From assembly GCA_023213235.1 (NCBI GenBank), contig CP096137.1, positions 2,001,047 through 2,065,046 on the forward strand: 64,000 bases of DNA, read 5' to 3'. Below, in pieces: positions 1 to 9,245 of the stretch. Each line of letters opens with the position of its first letter. The first letter of the stretch is position 1. Made by a program: the position numbers and the translations under genes. This DNA is from Elusimicrobiota bacterium (GTDB lineage: Bacteria > Elusimicrobiota > Elusimicrobia > UBA1565 > UBA9628). The notes below the pieces were generated by a model. It was not told the DNA's origin, did not search any database, and saw only the letters and a list, made by a program, of their open reading frames with translations.

Positions 1-179
1 GCATGGTCCACCTCAACAGCCCGACGATCGGCGGCGAGGCGCAGGTCCCGTTCGGCGGCGTGAAAGGCTCCGGCGTCGGCGAGCGCGAGATGGCCAAGGA
101 CGGACTGCACTTCTTCACCGAGCAGAAGACGGTGTTCGTCGACTACACCGGCCAGCGCCGCCAGTCAAACCTGTACTGA
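1..179 (+). CDS. Aldehyde dehydrogenase, C-terminal end (partial)
   Basis: The window opens inside this gene; the visible frame begins at base 3 and stops with TGA at 177-179. The roughly 58 visible residues carry the C-terminal signature of NAD(P)-dependent aldehyde dehydrogenases: an N-x-PT-x-GGE stretch, PFGG-x-KGSG, then FTE-x-KTV. The catalytic Cys and Glu lie upstream and are not visible. Such enzymes oxidise semialdehydes to acids. Next to two class III aminotransferases and a polyamine importer, a role in oxidising the aldehyde product of amine transamination is a fair inference, but the substrate cannot be read from this tail. Confidence 0.85.
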   Translation, partial: MVHLNSPTIGGEAQVPFGGVKGSGVGEREMAKDGLHFFTEQKTVFVDYTGQRRQSNLY

Positions 180-183
180 GACC

Positions 184-797
184 GTGACGCCTTTCGCCGC
201 GATCGTGGGAGGAGGGACCGCCGGGCTGCTCGGCGCGGCCGCCGCCCACGTCCTGACCAACCTCGCCGACCGGGCGGGGGAGAGGCGTGGCTGAGAGGGC
301 CCTACGGTCCGCAGTTCTTCCCGATCGCGTTCTACACCGGCGTATTCTACGCGGCCATCGGCCTCGCGGCCGGGCGGCGAGCGGGGACGGCGCTCGCGGG
401 CTATCTGACCCCGTTCCTCGGGATCGCGGTCACGATGGCGGCGCTGACGCGCTACGGCGGCTGGGGCATGCCGAGCGGCCTGCCGAGCACGCCGCAGTGG
501 CAGCTGGCCGTCCTCGTCGTCTACACCGTCGCCGTCTGGAGCACGATCATGCTGATCGGGGCGCTGAGCACGGGGACCACGCCGTTGCGCGGCGCCGCCG
601 CCGCGGCTCTCGGGGCGATCGCCGGCTACGCCGTGCTGGCCCTCTGTCTCAAGGTCGTCCCGTCGTACGGTCAGACGAAGTGGAACCCCGCCTCGCTGAT
701 CCCGTCGCCCGTCAACCTGATGGACGGCCTGCTGTCCGGCGCCGGCGTCTGCCTGGCGTTGTCTCTCGATTCGAAATTCCGGAGGAAACCCGCATGA
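184..797 (+). CDS. Small polytopic membrane protein, frameshifted
   Basis: Unrecognised. A GTG at 184, 4 bp after the dehydrogenase stop, opens a frame with a hydrophobic Gly/Ala-rich segment. It runs into a stop at 292-294, but adding one base in the G-rich run near 275-281 joins it to a frame that continues to 797. The combined product would be about 204 residues with roughly five hydrophobic segments and a polar C-terminus. Its stop overlaps the next start (ATGA at 794-797), indicating translational coupling in the same operon. The frameshift is most likely a sequencing deletion. The upstream start is uncertain; the part from 435 onward is solid. Confidence 0.5.
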
Positions 798-2115
798 GCC
801 CCAAGACCGCGCCCGCCCCGAAGAGCTCCGCCGACGCCGTGGCCGCCCTGCGCGCCAAGCACGTGATGGCGCTGCCCGGCCCGATGTACGCCAAGCCGAT
901 CAACATCGTCGAGGGAAAGATGCAGTTCCTCTACGACGACGCGGGCAGGGAGTACCTCGACGGGTTCGCGGGCGTGGCCACGGTCTCGATCGGCCACTCC
1001 CACCCGCACTTCGTGGCGAAGCTCAAGGCGCAGATCGACAAGCTCCAGCACAACCCGCCGCTGTACCTGCACCCGTCCGTCGGCAATTTCGCCCGGCGGC
1101 TCGCGACGATGGCCAAGCTCGCCAACCCGGACATGGAGGTCTGTTTTTTCACGAACTCCGGCTCCGAGGCCAACGAGACGGCCGCCTTCATCGCGAAGAC
1201 CTACACCGGCCGGCACGAATTCGTCGCCGTCCAGCGCTCCTACCACGGCCGCACGTTGCTGACGACGGCGCTGACCGGGCAGCAGAACTGGCGCAACCAG
1301 GCCCCGTTCCCGTCCGGCGTGTCGTTCACGCCGACCGACTACGCCTATCGCTTCGACGGGACTCCGGAGCAAAGCACCAAGGCCGCGATCCGCGGGCTCG
1401 AGCAGACGCTCAAGACCTCCTCGTCCGGCGGCAAGGTCGCCGCGTTCATCGCCGAGACGATCATGGGCGTCGGCGGCTCGATCACGCCTGGTAAGGAATA
1501 TTTCGGCGCCGCGGCGGATCTCGTGCACAAATACGGCGGCCTCTTCATCTGCGACGAGGTCCAGGCCGGCGTCGGCCGCACGGGCGAGCATTACTTCGGC
1601 ATCCAGCACTGGGGGCCAAGCCCGACATCATCGTCATGGCCAAGGGCCTGGCCAACGGCTACCCGATCGGCGCCGTGATCACGACCAAGGCGATCGCCGA
1701 CTCGATGAAGGGCGTCCTGCACTACAACACGTTCGGCGGCGGACCGATGGCGATGGCGGCCGCGGACGCGGTCATGGACGTCTACGAGAAGGAGAACCTC
1801 GCGGCCAACGCCAAGAAGGTCGGCGACCGCCTCGTCTCCGGGCTCAAGAAGGTCCAGTTGAAGGACGAGCGCGTCGGAGAGGTCCGCGGCATGGGACTCA
1901 TGATCGGCGTCGAGCTCGTCAAGGACCGCAAGTCCAAGGAGTTCGCGCCCGACCTCGCGCTGCGCGTCGTCGAGTCGATGAAGGAGCAGGGCGTGCTCGT
2001 CGGCAAGGGCGGGCTCGAGGGCAACGTCGTGCGCATCAAGCCGCCGCTGATCTGGACCGTCCAGGACGCGGACCGCACGGTCGCCGCCTTCGAGCAGGCG
2101 CTCAAGGACGCGTGA
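794..2115 (+). CDS. Class III aminotransferase, AGXT2-like (alanine-glyoxylate / beta-amino acid transaminase), frameshifted
   Basis: A PLP-dependent fold-type I aminotransferase of about 440 residues. The N-terminus contains the LPGPMYAKPINIVEG block typical of mitochondrial-type alanine-glyoxylate aminotransferase 2, followed by the GHSHPH and NSGSEANE cofactor motifs. Next come FICDEVQAGVGRTG (PLP-binding Asp) and a VMAKGLANGYPIG segment whose Lys forms the Schiff base. One base is missing in the G run at 1610-1615: the frame reads QHWG and then must shift to AKPDIIVMAKG. SD GGAGGAAA precedes ATG 794. Homologues transaminate beta-alanine, beta-aminoisobutyrate or methylated arginines with pyruvate or glyoxylate. 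Here it sits between an aldehyde dehydrogenase and ornithine/polyamine genes. The family is certain, the substrate is not. Confidence 0.85.
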
Positions 2116-2477
2116 CGCCGGCGCTGCAGCGCCGCCGCCTGGGAGCGCTCTGCGCGGGCTTCGGCCTGCTGCTGCTGGCGCCGCTCGTCCTCGGTTGGCT
2201 CTCCGCGCACGGCCCCGCGCCGATGACGGTGACGGGTGCGGCCTGGAGCCGGTACTACTTCGGGACCTTCGTGGCGCTCGTCGCCGCGGGCTACGGGCTG
2301 CTCCTCGTCGAGGCCTCGAGCACGAAGGTGTTCCACGGCGGGCCCATGATCGACTTCTCGATCGGCGTCGCCGGCGCCATGATCGCCTACGGCTTCGGCC
2401 GCGGCTGGGTGCCGGGCCTGTTTCTCGCGCTGTTCGGCCTGCGCCTAGCGAGCGGGCGCGCCCTTCTCGGGCGCTGA
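2112..2477 (+). CDS. Small integral membrane protein, unknown
   Basis: An unrecognised 121-residue protein starting with GTG overlapping the aminotransferase stop (GTGA). It has an Arg-rich N-terminus, then three to four hydrophobic segments (about residues 12-30, 46-64 and 80-110) and a basic C-terminus. No catalytic motif is visible. Translational coupling suggests it belongs to the same operon. Its last 33 bases overlap the convergent gene on the other strand. Confidence 0.6.
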   Translation: MTPALQRRRLGALCAGFGLLLLAPLVLGWLSAHGPAPMTVTGAAWSRYYFGTFVALVAAGYGLLLVEASSTKVFHGGPMIDFSIGVAGAMIAYGFGRGWVPGLFLALFGLRLASGRALLGR

Positions 2478-2869
2478 GCCCCACAGCTCGCGTTCGGCGG
2501 ACAGGAATTCCGCGGTCGCGGCGTCGGAGATCGGCTGAGGGTCGCCGTCGCCGCGGCGATAGCCGGCCGTCGCGACCGGCTTGAACTCCGCGTCGACGCG
2601 CACGAAGCGCGCGCCGTTCTTGTCCGACGAGTGGATCAGCCACCCCGGAATCCCTTTGGCGCGCGAGAGCGTGTGGGTCACGCCGTCCTTCTCGATCTTG
2701 CGGCCGTAGAAGGTGGTCTTGTACGGCTTCTTCGCGTCGGTCGGGACGTTCAGAGACCGCGACAGCGCATAACCGGGGTGATGCTCGACCTCCGGCTTCT
2801 TTTCGATTCCGGCCAGCAAGGCGTCGGCCGCGACGGCGGTAAGGAGGAGGGGAGGAAGAATTTGGTCAT
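2445..2869 (-). CDS. Secreted small protein, unknown, frameshifted signal peptide
   Basis: An unrecognised protein of about 141 residues. ATG at 2869 opens MTKFFLP. Restoring one base in the C run at 2848-2853 gives a classical signal peptide (LLLTAVAADA) joined to the mature frame. The mature part is polar, with a YGRKIEKDGVTHTLSRAKGI stretch and a WLIHSSDK segment, and no known motif. A CATAAT hexamer lies 6 nt before the start on the coding strand. Convergent with the membrane protein at 2112-2477 (33 bp overlap). Confidence 0.55.
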
Positions 2870-2875
2870 AGCCTC

Positions 2876-2881
2876 ATTATG
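2876..2881 (-). promoter_or_regulatory. -10 hexamer CATAAT of the secreted protein gene
   Basis: CATAAT (5 of 6 to consensus) ends 6 nt before ATG 2869, matching the leaderless spacing seen at many starts in this window. Confidence 0.45.
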
Positions 2882-2890
2882 CCACGAACG

Positions 2891-4132
2891 CTAATCGAGA
2901 TTGCTGCGGATTTCGGTGGCGCGCAGGCGCGAGCGCTGGAGCCGCTGCACGGAGCGGTCCTTGATCTTGATCTTCGGAACCTTCTTCTCTTCCTTGGCGC
3001 CGTGTTCCTGCATGTAGGCCGTCACCTTCGAGGCCTGCGTCTCGTTGAACTCGGAGGTCCGGACGTCCATGCGCGTCGCCTTGGGCGCGACCTGGATGTC
3101 GACCTTCGTCGCGAATTCGTCTACGGGGCCCTTGAGCGTGGTCGCCTGCTCGGCGACCGTCTTGACGGTCGCCAGCGCGGGCCAGACCAGGCCCATGACG
3201 AGCCCGAAGCACAGCGGCGCCAGCGCGACGACCGAGGCGATCTGGACCGCCAGCGCGGCGGACTTCAGGCGGTGCAGGTGGCGCTCGCGGTGCGATTCGG
3301 CGAGCCTGGCGAGCGTCTCGTCGAGCCGCCCCGCCTTCTCGGCGGTCAGGAAGCGCGGCCGGTCGTCGGCGGGCAAGGACGGGGCGACGCACTCCGCGAA
3401 GGAGGCGCCCGACGGCAGCAGCGCCGCGCCGCGGGACAGCGAGCGGCGCAGCAACGGGTCTTCCTCGGCGACCTGGAGCAGGACCTCGAAGGACTCGCGC
3501 GGGCGCAGGCCGGCGCCGAGGAGCAGTCCCAACGTCGCCTCGAGCTCGCAGGCGCGCGCCTCCTCCGTGACGTAGCGCAGGCCCGGGAGAACGCGGCCGG
3601 CGACCGCGCGGACCTTGCGGCCCGGCCCGGAGCCGGCGAGCTCGCGCAGGATGATCACGGTCCCGATGAAGCCGCCGAGCAGCAGCGCCCAGTTCTCCCG
3701 CAGCCATTCGCCGAGGTCCAGGAAGCGCAGGGCGGCGGGGGCAAGGTGACGCCCGCCTGCGACAGCGGCAGGAGCAGCATGGGCGCGGCCTTGGCCGAAA
3801 AGAGGAGGAACACCCCGCCGCCACGGCGACGGCGAAGAGCGGGTAGGCCAGGACGCGCGAGAGTCGCCGCCGGAAATCGATGCGCGTCTCCAAAGACGAG
3901 CTGTACCGATCTAAAAAGGCGTCGAGCTTGCCGCTCTCCTCGCCGGCGCGGACCATCGCGACGAAGAGCGGGGGAAGGCGGGTCCGAGCGAGGCGTGCAG
4001 GGGGTCGCCGCGCGAGACGGCCTCGGCGGCCTTCGGCAGCCCGCGCCCGCGCAGGAACTCGGCCAACGGCAGGGCCGAGCGCAGGGCGTCGGACGCGGCC
4101 CGGGAGAAGTCCAGCAAAGTCTCGTCGGACAT
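2891..4132 (-). CDS. Type II secretion / type IV pilus inner-membrane platform protein, GspF/PilC-like, frameshifted
   Basis: ATG 4132 opens [20 protein letters not shown]. The frame changes near 3973, 3818 and 3738, each repaired by one base in a G/C run. The joined protein (about 413 residues) shows a first F-domain ending in [16 protein letters not shown], a hydrophobic segment, a second F-domain (ECEL-like [12 protein letters not shown], then [19 protein letters not shown]), and a third hydrophobic segment near [17 protein letters not shown]. These G-E-x-x-G-x-L repeats define the GspF/PilC family, the cytoplasmic platform of secretion or pilus machines. The C-terminal tail is an unusual charged extension. 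No other secretion genes lie nearby, so it is an orphan here. Confidence 0.65.
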
Positions 4133-4139
4133 CGACGGT

Positions 4140-4145
4140 AGGATA
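4140..4145 (-). promoter_or_regulatory. -10 hexamer TATCCT of the GspF-like gene
   Basis: TATCCT on the minus strand ends 7 nt before ATG 4132. It faces the divergent rocD promoter at 4178-4183. Confidence 0.35.
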
Positions 4146-4177
4146 CCCGGGTTTCCGCCCCAGGACAAGCCCTTTGC

Positions 4178-4183
4178 TAGAAT
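4178..4183 (+). promoter_or_regulatory. Extended -10 (TGC-TAGAAT) of rocD
   Basis: TAGAAT preceded by TGC ends 7 nt before ATG 4191. There is no Shine-Dalgarno sequence between, so the transcript should begin at or next to the start codon. Confidence 0.55.
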
Positions 4184-4190
4184 CGCCCTG

Positions 4191-5395
4191 ATGGGAAACA
4201 AGACCGACCGCCTGATCGCGCTGGCCGAGAAGCACGGCGCGCACAACTACCACCCTCTGCCGGTGGCGCTCTCGCGCGCCAAGGGCGTGTACGTCTGGGA
4301 CGTCGAAGGCAAGAAGTACTTCGACTTCCTGTCGGCCTACTCGGCGATCAACCAGGGCCACAATCACCCGAACATCGTCGCCGCGGCCAAGAGCCAGCTC
4401 GGTCGCGTCGCGCTGACCTCGCGCGCCTTCCACAACGACCAGCTCGGGCCTTTCCTCGAGCTCCTGACGAAGACGACCGGCAAGGAGCGCGCCCTGCCGA
4501 TGAACTCGGGGGCGGAGGCCGTCGAGACCGCGATCAAGGCCATGCGCCTGTGGGGTTATAGAAAGAAGGGTATCCCGGACGGGAAGGCCGAGATCATCGT
4601 CTGCGCCGAGAACTTCCACGGCCGCACGACGACCATCGTGGGCTTCTCCTCCGATCCCGACTCCTCGTCGGGCTTCGGGCCGGCGACGCCCGGCTTCCGG
4701 ACGATCCCGTACGGCAACGCGGCCGCGCTCGAGCGCGCGATCACCGCGAATACGGCCGGTTTTCTCTTTGAGCCGGTGCAGGGCGAGGCCGGCGTGATCC
4801 TCCCGCCCGAGGGCTGGTTGTCGGCGGTCCGCCAGATCTGCTCCGAGAACAACGTCCTCATGTGCGCGGATGAAATCCAGACCGGGCTCGGCCGCACCGG
4901 CAAACTGTTCGCCTGCGACCACGAGGAGGTCGTCCCCGACCTGTACATCCTGGGCAAGGCGCTGTCGGGGGGCTTTATCCGATCTCCGCGGTGTGCGCCG
5001 GCGACGAGATCCTCGGCCTGTTCACGCCGGGCACCCACGGCTCGACCTTCGGCGGCTCGCCGATGGCTTCCGCGATCGGGTCCGCCGCCCTGCGCGTGAT
5101 CCTCGACGAGAAGCTCCCGGCCCGCGCCGCGGCGGCCGGCGCGTATCTCAAGGGCCTCCTCGAGACCCTCGAGCACCCGGCGTTGAAGGACGTCCGCGGC
5201 CGCGGCCTCATGCTCGCGCTCGAGTTCACCGCGCCCGTGCGCCCGCTCGTCCTCGACCTCATGAAGCGCGGCCTGCTGGCCAAGGACACGCACGCGAACA
5301 CGATCCGCTTCGCGCCCCCGCTGACGTTGTCCAAGGGGCAGGCCAAAGAGGCCTTCGGCCTCATAAAAGCGGCCGTCGCCGCCTTCCGCGCGTAG
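4191..5395 (+). CDS. rocD: Ornithine aminotransferase, frameshifted
   Basis: PLP enzyme converting L-ornithine plus 2-oxoglutarate to glutamate 5-semialdehyde plus glutamate. Family markers in order: [29 protein letters not shown] N-terminus, [61 protein letters not shown], the Schiff-base Lys in LGKALSGGF, then HGSTFGGSP. About 402 residues, normal for RocD. One T appears lost at 4974-4976: restoring it gives [14 protein letters not shown]. This connects ornithine, and by proximity polyamines, to glutamate and proline metabolism. It is followed 19 bp later by the polyamine importer. Leaderless-type promoter at 4178-4183. Confidence 0.9.
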
Positions 5396-5401
5396 TATAA
5401 T
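5396..5401 (+). promoter_or_regulatory. TATAAT -10 hexamer before potA
   Basis: A perfect TATAAT overlaps the end of rocD and ends 13 nt before the GTG start of potA, predicting a leader of only a few nucleotides. It could give the importer its own transcript besides read-through from rocD. Confidence 0.45.
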
Positions 5402-5414
5402 AATCCACAACATC

Positions 5415-6530
5415 GTGGCCGACGACGCGCCTTTACTCGAGCTCGGACCCCTCCAGAAATCCTTCGGGACCTCCCCGGTCCTTCGCGGCGTCTCGCTGAC
5501 CGTCAAGAAGGGCGAGTTCATGACGCTCCTGGGTCCCTCCGGCTGCGGCAAGACGACCACCTTGCGCATCATCGCCGGCTTCGAGTCCCCGGACTCCGGC
5601 CGCGTCAAGCTCAACGGCGAAGACGTCACCGACCAGGCCCCCTACGAGCGCGACGTCCACACCGTCTTTCAGCACTACGCGCTGTTCCCGCACCTCGACG
5701 TGGCGAACAATATCGCCTTCGGCATGCGCATGGACAAGGTGCCCGAGGACGAGATCAAGAAGCGCATCCCCGAGGCGCTGTCGATGGTCAAGCTGGCCGG
5801 CTTTGAGACCCGCCGCGTCTCCTCGCTCTCCGGCGGCCAGATGCAGCGGGTGGCGCTCGCGCGCGCCATCGCGGGACGCCCGTCCGTCCTGCTCCTCGAC
5901 GAACCCCTGGGCGCCCTCGACCTCAAGCTCCGCAAGGAGATGCAGCTCGAGCTCAAGAACCTCCAGAAGAAGCTCGGCATGGCGTTCGTGTACGTGACGC
6001 ACGATCAGGAAGAGGCGATGACGATGTCCGACCGCATCGCCGTCTTCAATCAGGGGCGTATCGAACAAATCGGCACTCCCGGCGAGATCTACGAGATGCC
6101 CAAGACCTCCTTCGTCGCCGACTTCATCGGCGGCGCCAACATCTTCTCCGCGCGCGTGCTGCCCGGCGATCCCGGCCGCGCCCACCTCCTCATCGAGGAC
6201 GAGCACGAGGTCGACGTCCCGCTCGACCCCGGCGAGGTTCTGCCCAAGCCCGGCAAGTCGGTCAAGGTCGGCATCCGCCCCGAGCGGGTAAAGGTCTACT
6301 ACAAGGACGAGCTGCCCTTCGGCCTTCTGCGCTTCGACGCGACGCTCAAGGACTCGGTGTTCCTCGGCGACGCCTGCCAGATCTACCTGCAGATGTTCAA
6401 GAAAGCCCCCGATCACCGCACGATCGCCTGGGCCGGCGGCGACCGCTACGCCGTCCACGACGACCTCGACGTGCCCGTCTTCGCGGCCGTCCAGCCCGAC
6501 GACGTGTACATTCTCGAAGCCGAAGAATGA
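5415..6530 (+). CDS. potA: Spermidine/putrescine ABC transporter ATPase
   Basis: 371 residues from a GTG start. Walker A GPSGCGKTT (about residue 40), Q-loop VFQHYALFPHL, signature LSGGQMQRVALARA, Walker B VLLLDEPLGALD, and H-loop THDQEEA are all intact. A C-terminal TOBE-type regulatory domain (residues about 240-371, including VGIRPERVKV) is characteristic of the PotA/CysA/MalK branch. With PotD, PotB and PotC directly downstream in 4-nt overlaps, polyamine import is the best call. It energises uptake at the inner membrane. Confidence 0.93.
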   Translation: MADDAPLLELGPLQKSFGTSPVLRGVSLTVKKGEFMTLLGPSGCGKTTTLRIIAGFESPDSGRVKLNGEDVTDQAPYERDVHTVFQHYALFPHLDVANNIAFGMRMDKVPEDEIKKRIPEALSMVKLAGFETRRVSSLSGGQMQRVALARAIAGRPSVLLLDEPLGALDLKLRKEMQLELKNLQKKLGMAFVYVTHDQEEAMTMSDRIAVFNQGRIEQIGTPGEIYEMPKTSFVADFIGGANIFSARVLPGDPGRAHLLIEDEHEVDVPLDPGEVLPKPGKSVKVGIRPERVKVYYKDELPFGLLRFDATLKDSVFLGDACQIYLQMFKKAPDHRTIAWAGGDRYAVHDDLDVPVFAAVQPDDVYILEAEE

Positions 6531-7585
6531 GCGACCGCCTCTCGCGCCGGGGCTTCCTCAAAGCGGCCGTGCTCGCCCCGCTGCTCCCCGCCTTTCTCGC
6601 GGCCTGCCGCCGCGCCGACAACGCCAAGGTCGTCAACTTCTTCAACTGGTCGAACTACATCGGCAAGGACACCTTGGCCGACTTCAAGAAGAAGACGGGC
6701 GTGGAAGTCCGCTACGACCTGTTCGCCGACGAGGAAGAGATGTTCGCCAAGATCCGCGCCGGCGCCCGCGGCTACGACCTCATCGTCGTCGGCGACTACC
6801 TGATCCCGCGCTTTCAGTCGCTGAACCTCATCGATCCCGTGCCCTCCGGCGCGCTCAAGAACATGGGCAACCTCTACGCGCGCTACCGCAGGCCCTCGTA
6901 CGATCCCGCGGAAACCACGGTTCCGTACCTCTGGGGCACGACGGGGATCGCTTACAACAAGAAGAAGCTCAAGTCGCCGCCGACCTCGTGGTGGGACCTG
7001 TGGGACCCGAAATATAAAGACAGGGTGTCCATGTTGGACAACGTGCGCGACTGCATCTCGGTCGCCATGCAGCTCCTCAAGATCCCGCAGACGACCCGCG
7101 ACCCGCAGGACTTCCAGAAGATCCGCGAGCTGCTCGTGAAGCAGAAGCCGCTCGTGAAGCAGTATTCCTCTTCGTCCTATCTCAACAGCCTCGTCGCCGG
7201 CGAGATCGACCTCGCGATGACCTGGTCCGGCGACCTGTTCCAGGCCGCGCGCGACAATCCCGATCTCGACTACGTCCTGCCGAAGGAGGGGACGTACATG
7301 TGGGTCGACTGCCTGGCCATGCTGCGCGGCTCGCGCCACCGCGAGGACACGTTGCGCCTCATCGACTTCCTGCTCGAGCCCGAGGTCGGCGCCTCGATCG
7401 CGAACTTCGTGCGCTACCCGTCGCCCAACGAGAAGGCCTACCCGCTCGTCGACGCGTCCCTGCGCAAAGACCCGCGCGTCTATCCGACGCCGGCCGTGCT
7501 CAAGACCTTGTCGCTCCACCACACGCTCGACTCCGAGCAGAGCGAGCTCTGGAACCAGACGTGGGCGGACGTCAAAGTCGCATGA
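6527..7585 (+). CDS. potD: Polyamine-binding lipoprotein
   Basis: Extracytoplasmic solute-binding protein, 352 residues, start overlapping the potA stop (ATGA). The N-terminus combines a twin-arginine-like SRRGFLKAA motif with a lipobox LAAC near residue 23, so it is probably a lipid-anchored receptor. The mature part begins VVNFFNWSNYIGKDTL, the hallmark of PotD/PotF proteins, and retains aromatic ligand-cage residues (PYLWGTTGIAYNKK, WWDLWDP, AMTWSGD). It delivers putrescine or spermidine to PotB/PotC; the precise polyamine cannot be told from sequence reading alone. Confidence 0.92.
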   Translation: MSDRLSRRGFLKAAVLAPLLPAFLAACRRADNAKVVNFFNWSNYIGKDTLADFKKKTGVEVRYDLFADEEEMFAKIRAGARGYDLIVVGDYLIPRFQSLNLIDPVPSGALKNMGNLYARYRRPSYDPAETTVPYLWGTTGIAYNKKKLKSPPTSWWDLWDPKYKDRVSMLDNVRDCISVAMQLLKIPQTTRDPQDFQKIRELLVKQKPLVKQYSSSSYLNSLVAGEIDLAMTWSGDLFQAARDNPDLDYVLPKEGTYMWVDCLAMLRGSRHREDTLRLIDFLLEPEVGASIANFVRYPSPNEKAYPLVDASLRKDPRVYPTPAVLKTLSLHHTLDSEQSELWNQTWADVKVA

Positions 7586-8445
7586 CCAAGGCCCTCTCCT
7601 GGCTGCTCGCCGGCCGCCGCGAGGCCGCCACGCACCTCCTGCTGGCCCCGGCCGCCCTGTGGCTGCTGTTCATGCTCGTGATCCCGGCGCTCGGCATGGT
7701 CGCGCTCTCCTTCGCCACGAACGGTCCCTACGGCGTCATCCAGTGGACGTTCACCCTCGAAAACTACCAGCGCGCCTTTCACCCGAAGTACCTGCCGGTG
7801 CTCCTGCGCACGCTCGGCTTCGCCGGGTCGGCGACGGCGATTTGCCTGCTGCTCGGCTATCCGCTGGCCTACTACCTGAGCTTCCGCGCGGGGAAGTGGC
7901 GCAACGCGCTCCTCGTCGGCCTCATGATCCCGTTCTGGTCCTCCTGCCTCGTCGCCTTCTACTCCTGGATGATCGTGCTCGGGAAAGAGGGGATGCTCAA
8001 CAACGTCCTCATCCACTTCGGCTTCCTGTCCCAGCCGATCGGCTTCCTGTACTCGCCCTTCGCCATTCTCCTGGGCCTCGTCTACTTTTATCTTCCGTTC
8101 ACCGTTCTGCCGCTGTACGCGTCGCTCGAAAAGGTGCCGCGCTCCTACATCGAGGCCGCCTACGATCTCGGCGCGAGCCGCTGGACCGCCTTCTTCAAGG
8201 TCACCTTGCCGCTGTCGATGCCCGGCGTCATCGCGGGCTGCCTGCTCACCTTCATCCCCTGCCTCGGCGACTTCCTGACCGCCGAGATCCTGGGCGGCCC
8301 GCGCTACTACCTGCTCGGCAACCTGATCTCGAACCAGTTCCTGATGGCCCAGGACTGGCCCTTCGGCGCCGCGCTGACGTCCCTGCTGCTCGTCGGCCTC
8401 GTCGCCGGACTCTGGACCTACCAGCGCTGGGAGGAATCCCTGTGA
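7582..8445 (+). CDS. potB: Polyamine ABC transporter permease PotB
   Basis: 287-residue permease, ATG overlapping the potD stop (ATGA). Six hydrophobic segments are visible. The cytoplasmic EAA loop reads YIEAAYDLGASRWTAFFKVTLPLSMPG, the contact site for PotA. Length and membrane pattern match PotB/PotH. It forms the translocation pore with PotC. Confidence 0.92.
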   Translation: MTKALSWLLAGRREAATHLLLAPAALWLLFMLVIPALGMVALSFATNGPYGVIQWTFTLENYQRAFHPKYLPVLLRTLGFAGSATAICLLLGYPLAYYLSFRAGKWRNALLVGLMIPFWSSCLVAFYSWMIVLGKEGMLNNVLIHFGFLSQPIGFLYSPFAILLGLVYFYLPFTVLPLYASLEKVPRSYIEAAYDLGASRWTAFFKVTLPLSMPGVIAGCLLTFIPCLGDFLTAEILGGPRYYLLGNLISNQFLMAQDWPFGAALTSLLLVGLVAGLWTYQRWEESL

Positions 8446-9233
8446 AAAAGGGGAAAGTCCTCTCCGGCTACATCGCGGCTCTGTACGGGTTCCTCTACAT
8501 CCCGCTGATCGTGATGTTCGTCTTCTCCTTCAACGACGCGCGCCGCAACGTCGTCTGGCGCGGGTTCACGCTGAAGTGGTACCGGGTGCTCTTCAACGAC
8601 GCCGAGCTCATGGGCGCCATGCTCTCCTCGCTCGAGCTCGCGGCGGCCGCGGCCCTGCTCTCCGCGGGCCTCGGCCTGCTCGCCTCCTACGCGATGGTGC
8701 GCCACAAGCCCTTCACCGGCCGCCGCGGCTACGCGGCCCTGCTCAACGTGCCGCTGATGATGCCCGAGGTGGCCCTCGGCGTCGGCCTGCTCTCCTTCCT
8801 CGTGCGCGCCGGCTTCGAGCTCGACTTCGGGGCGCTCGCCTGCGCGCACGCTTTGATCTGCCTGCCCTACACGGTCGCGGCGATCAAGGCGCGCCTGAAG
8901 TCGATCGGCGACGCCAACCTCGAGGACGCCGCGATGGATCTGGGCGCCACCGAGTGGCAGGCCTTCTGCAAGGTCACCTTCCCGCTCGCGATGCCGGCCA
9001 TCGTCTCCGGCAGCCTGCTCGCGTTCACGGTCTCCTTCGAGGACTTCGTGACGTCCTTCTTCCTGGCGCCCATCGGCGTGGTCACCATGCCGATCAAGAT
9101 CTACTCGATGATGAAGTTCGGCGTGACGCCCGAGATCAACGCGCTGTCGGTGTGCCTGCTCGGCGCCACGCTCCTGCTCGTCGGGCTCAATGCCTGGCTC
9201 GCGTCCCGCGCGGGCGACTCGCCGCTGGCCTAG
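8442..9233 (+). CDS. potC: Polyamine ABC transporter permease PotC
   Basis: 263 residues, GTG start overlapping the potB stop (GTGA). Six hydrophobic segments and an EAA loop (NLEDAAMDLGATEWQAF-type) are present. The FEDFVTSFFLAP segment is typical of PotC/PotI. This closes the potADBC operon; the next gene is convergent 12 bp away. Confidence 0.92.
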   Translation: MKKGKVLSGYIAALYGFLYIPLIVMFVFSFNDARRNVVWRGFTLKWYRVLFNDAELMGAMLSSLELAAAAALLSAGLGLLASYAMVRHKPFTGRRGYAALLNVPLMMPEVALGVGLLSFLVRAGFELDFGALACAHALICLPYTVAAIKARLKSIGDANLEDAAMDLGATEWQAFCKVTFPLAMPAIVSGSLLAFTVSFEDFVTSFFLAPIGVVTMPIKIYSMMKFGVTPEINALSVCLLGATLLLVGLNAWLASRAGDSPLA

Positions 9234-9245
9234 GCGGCCGCGCGC

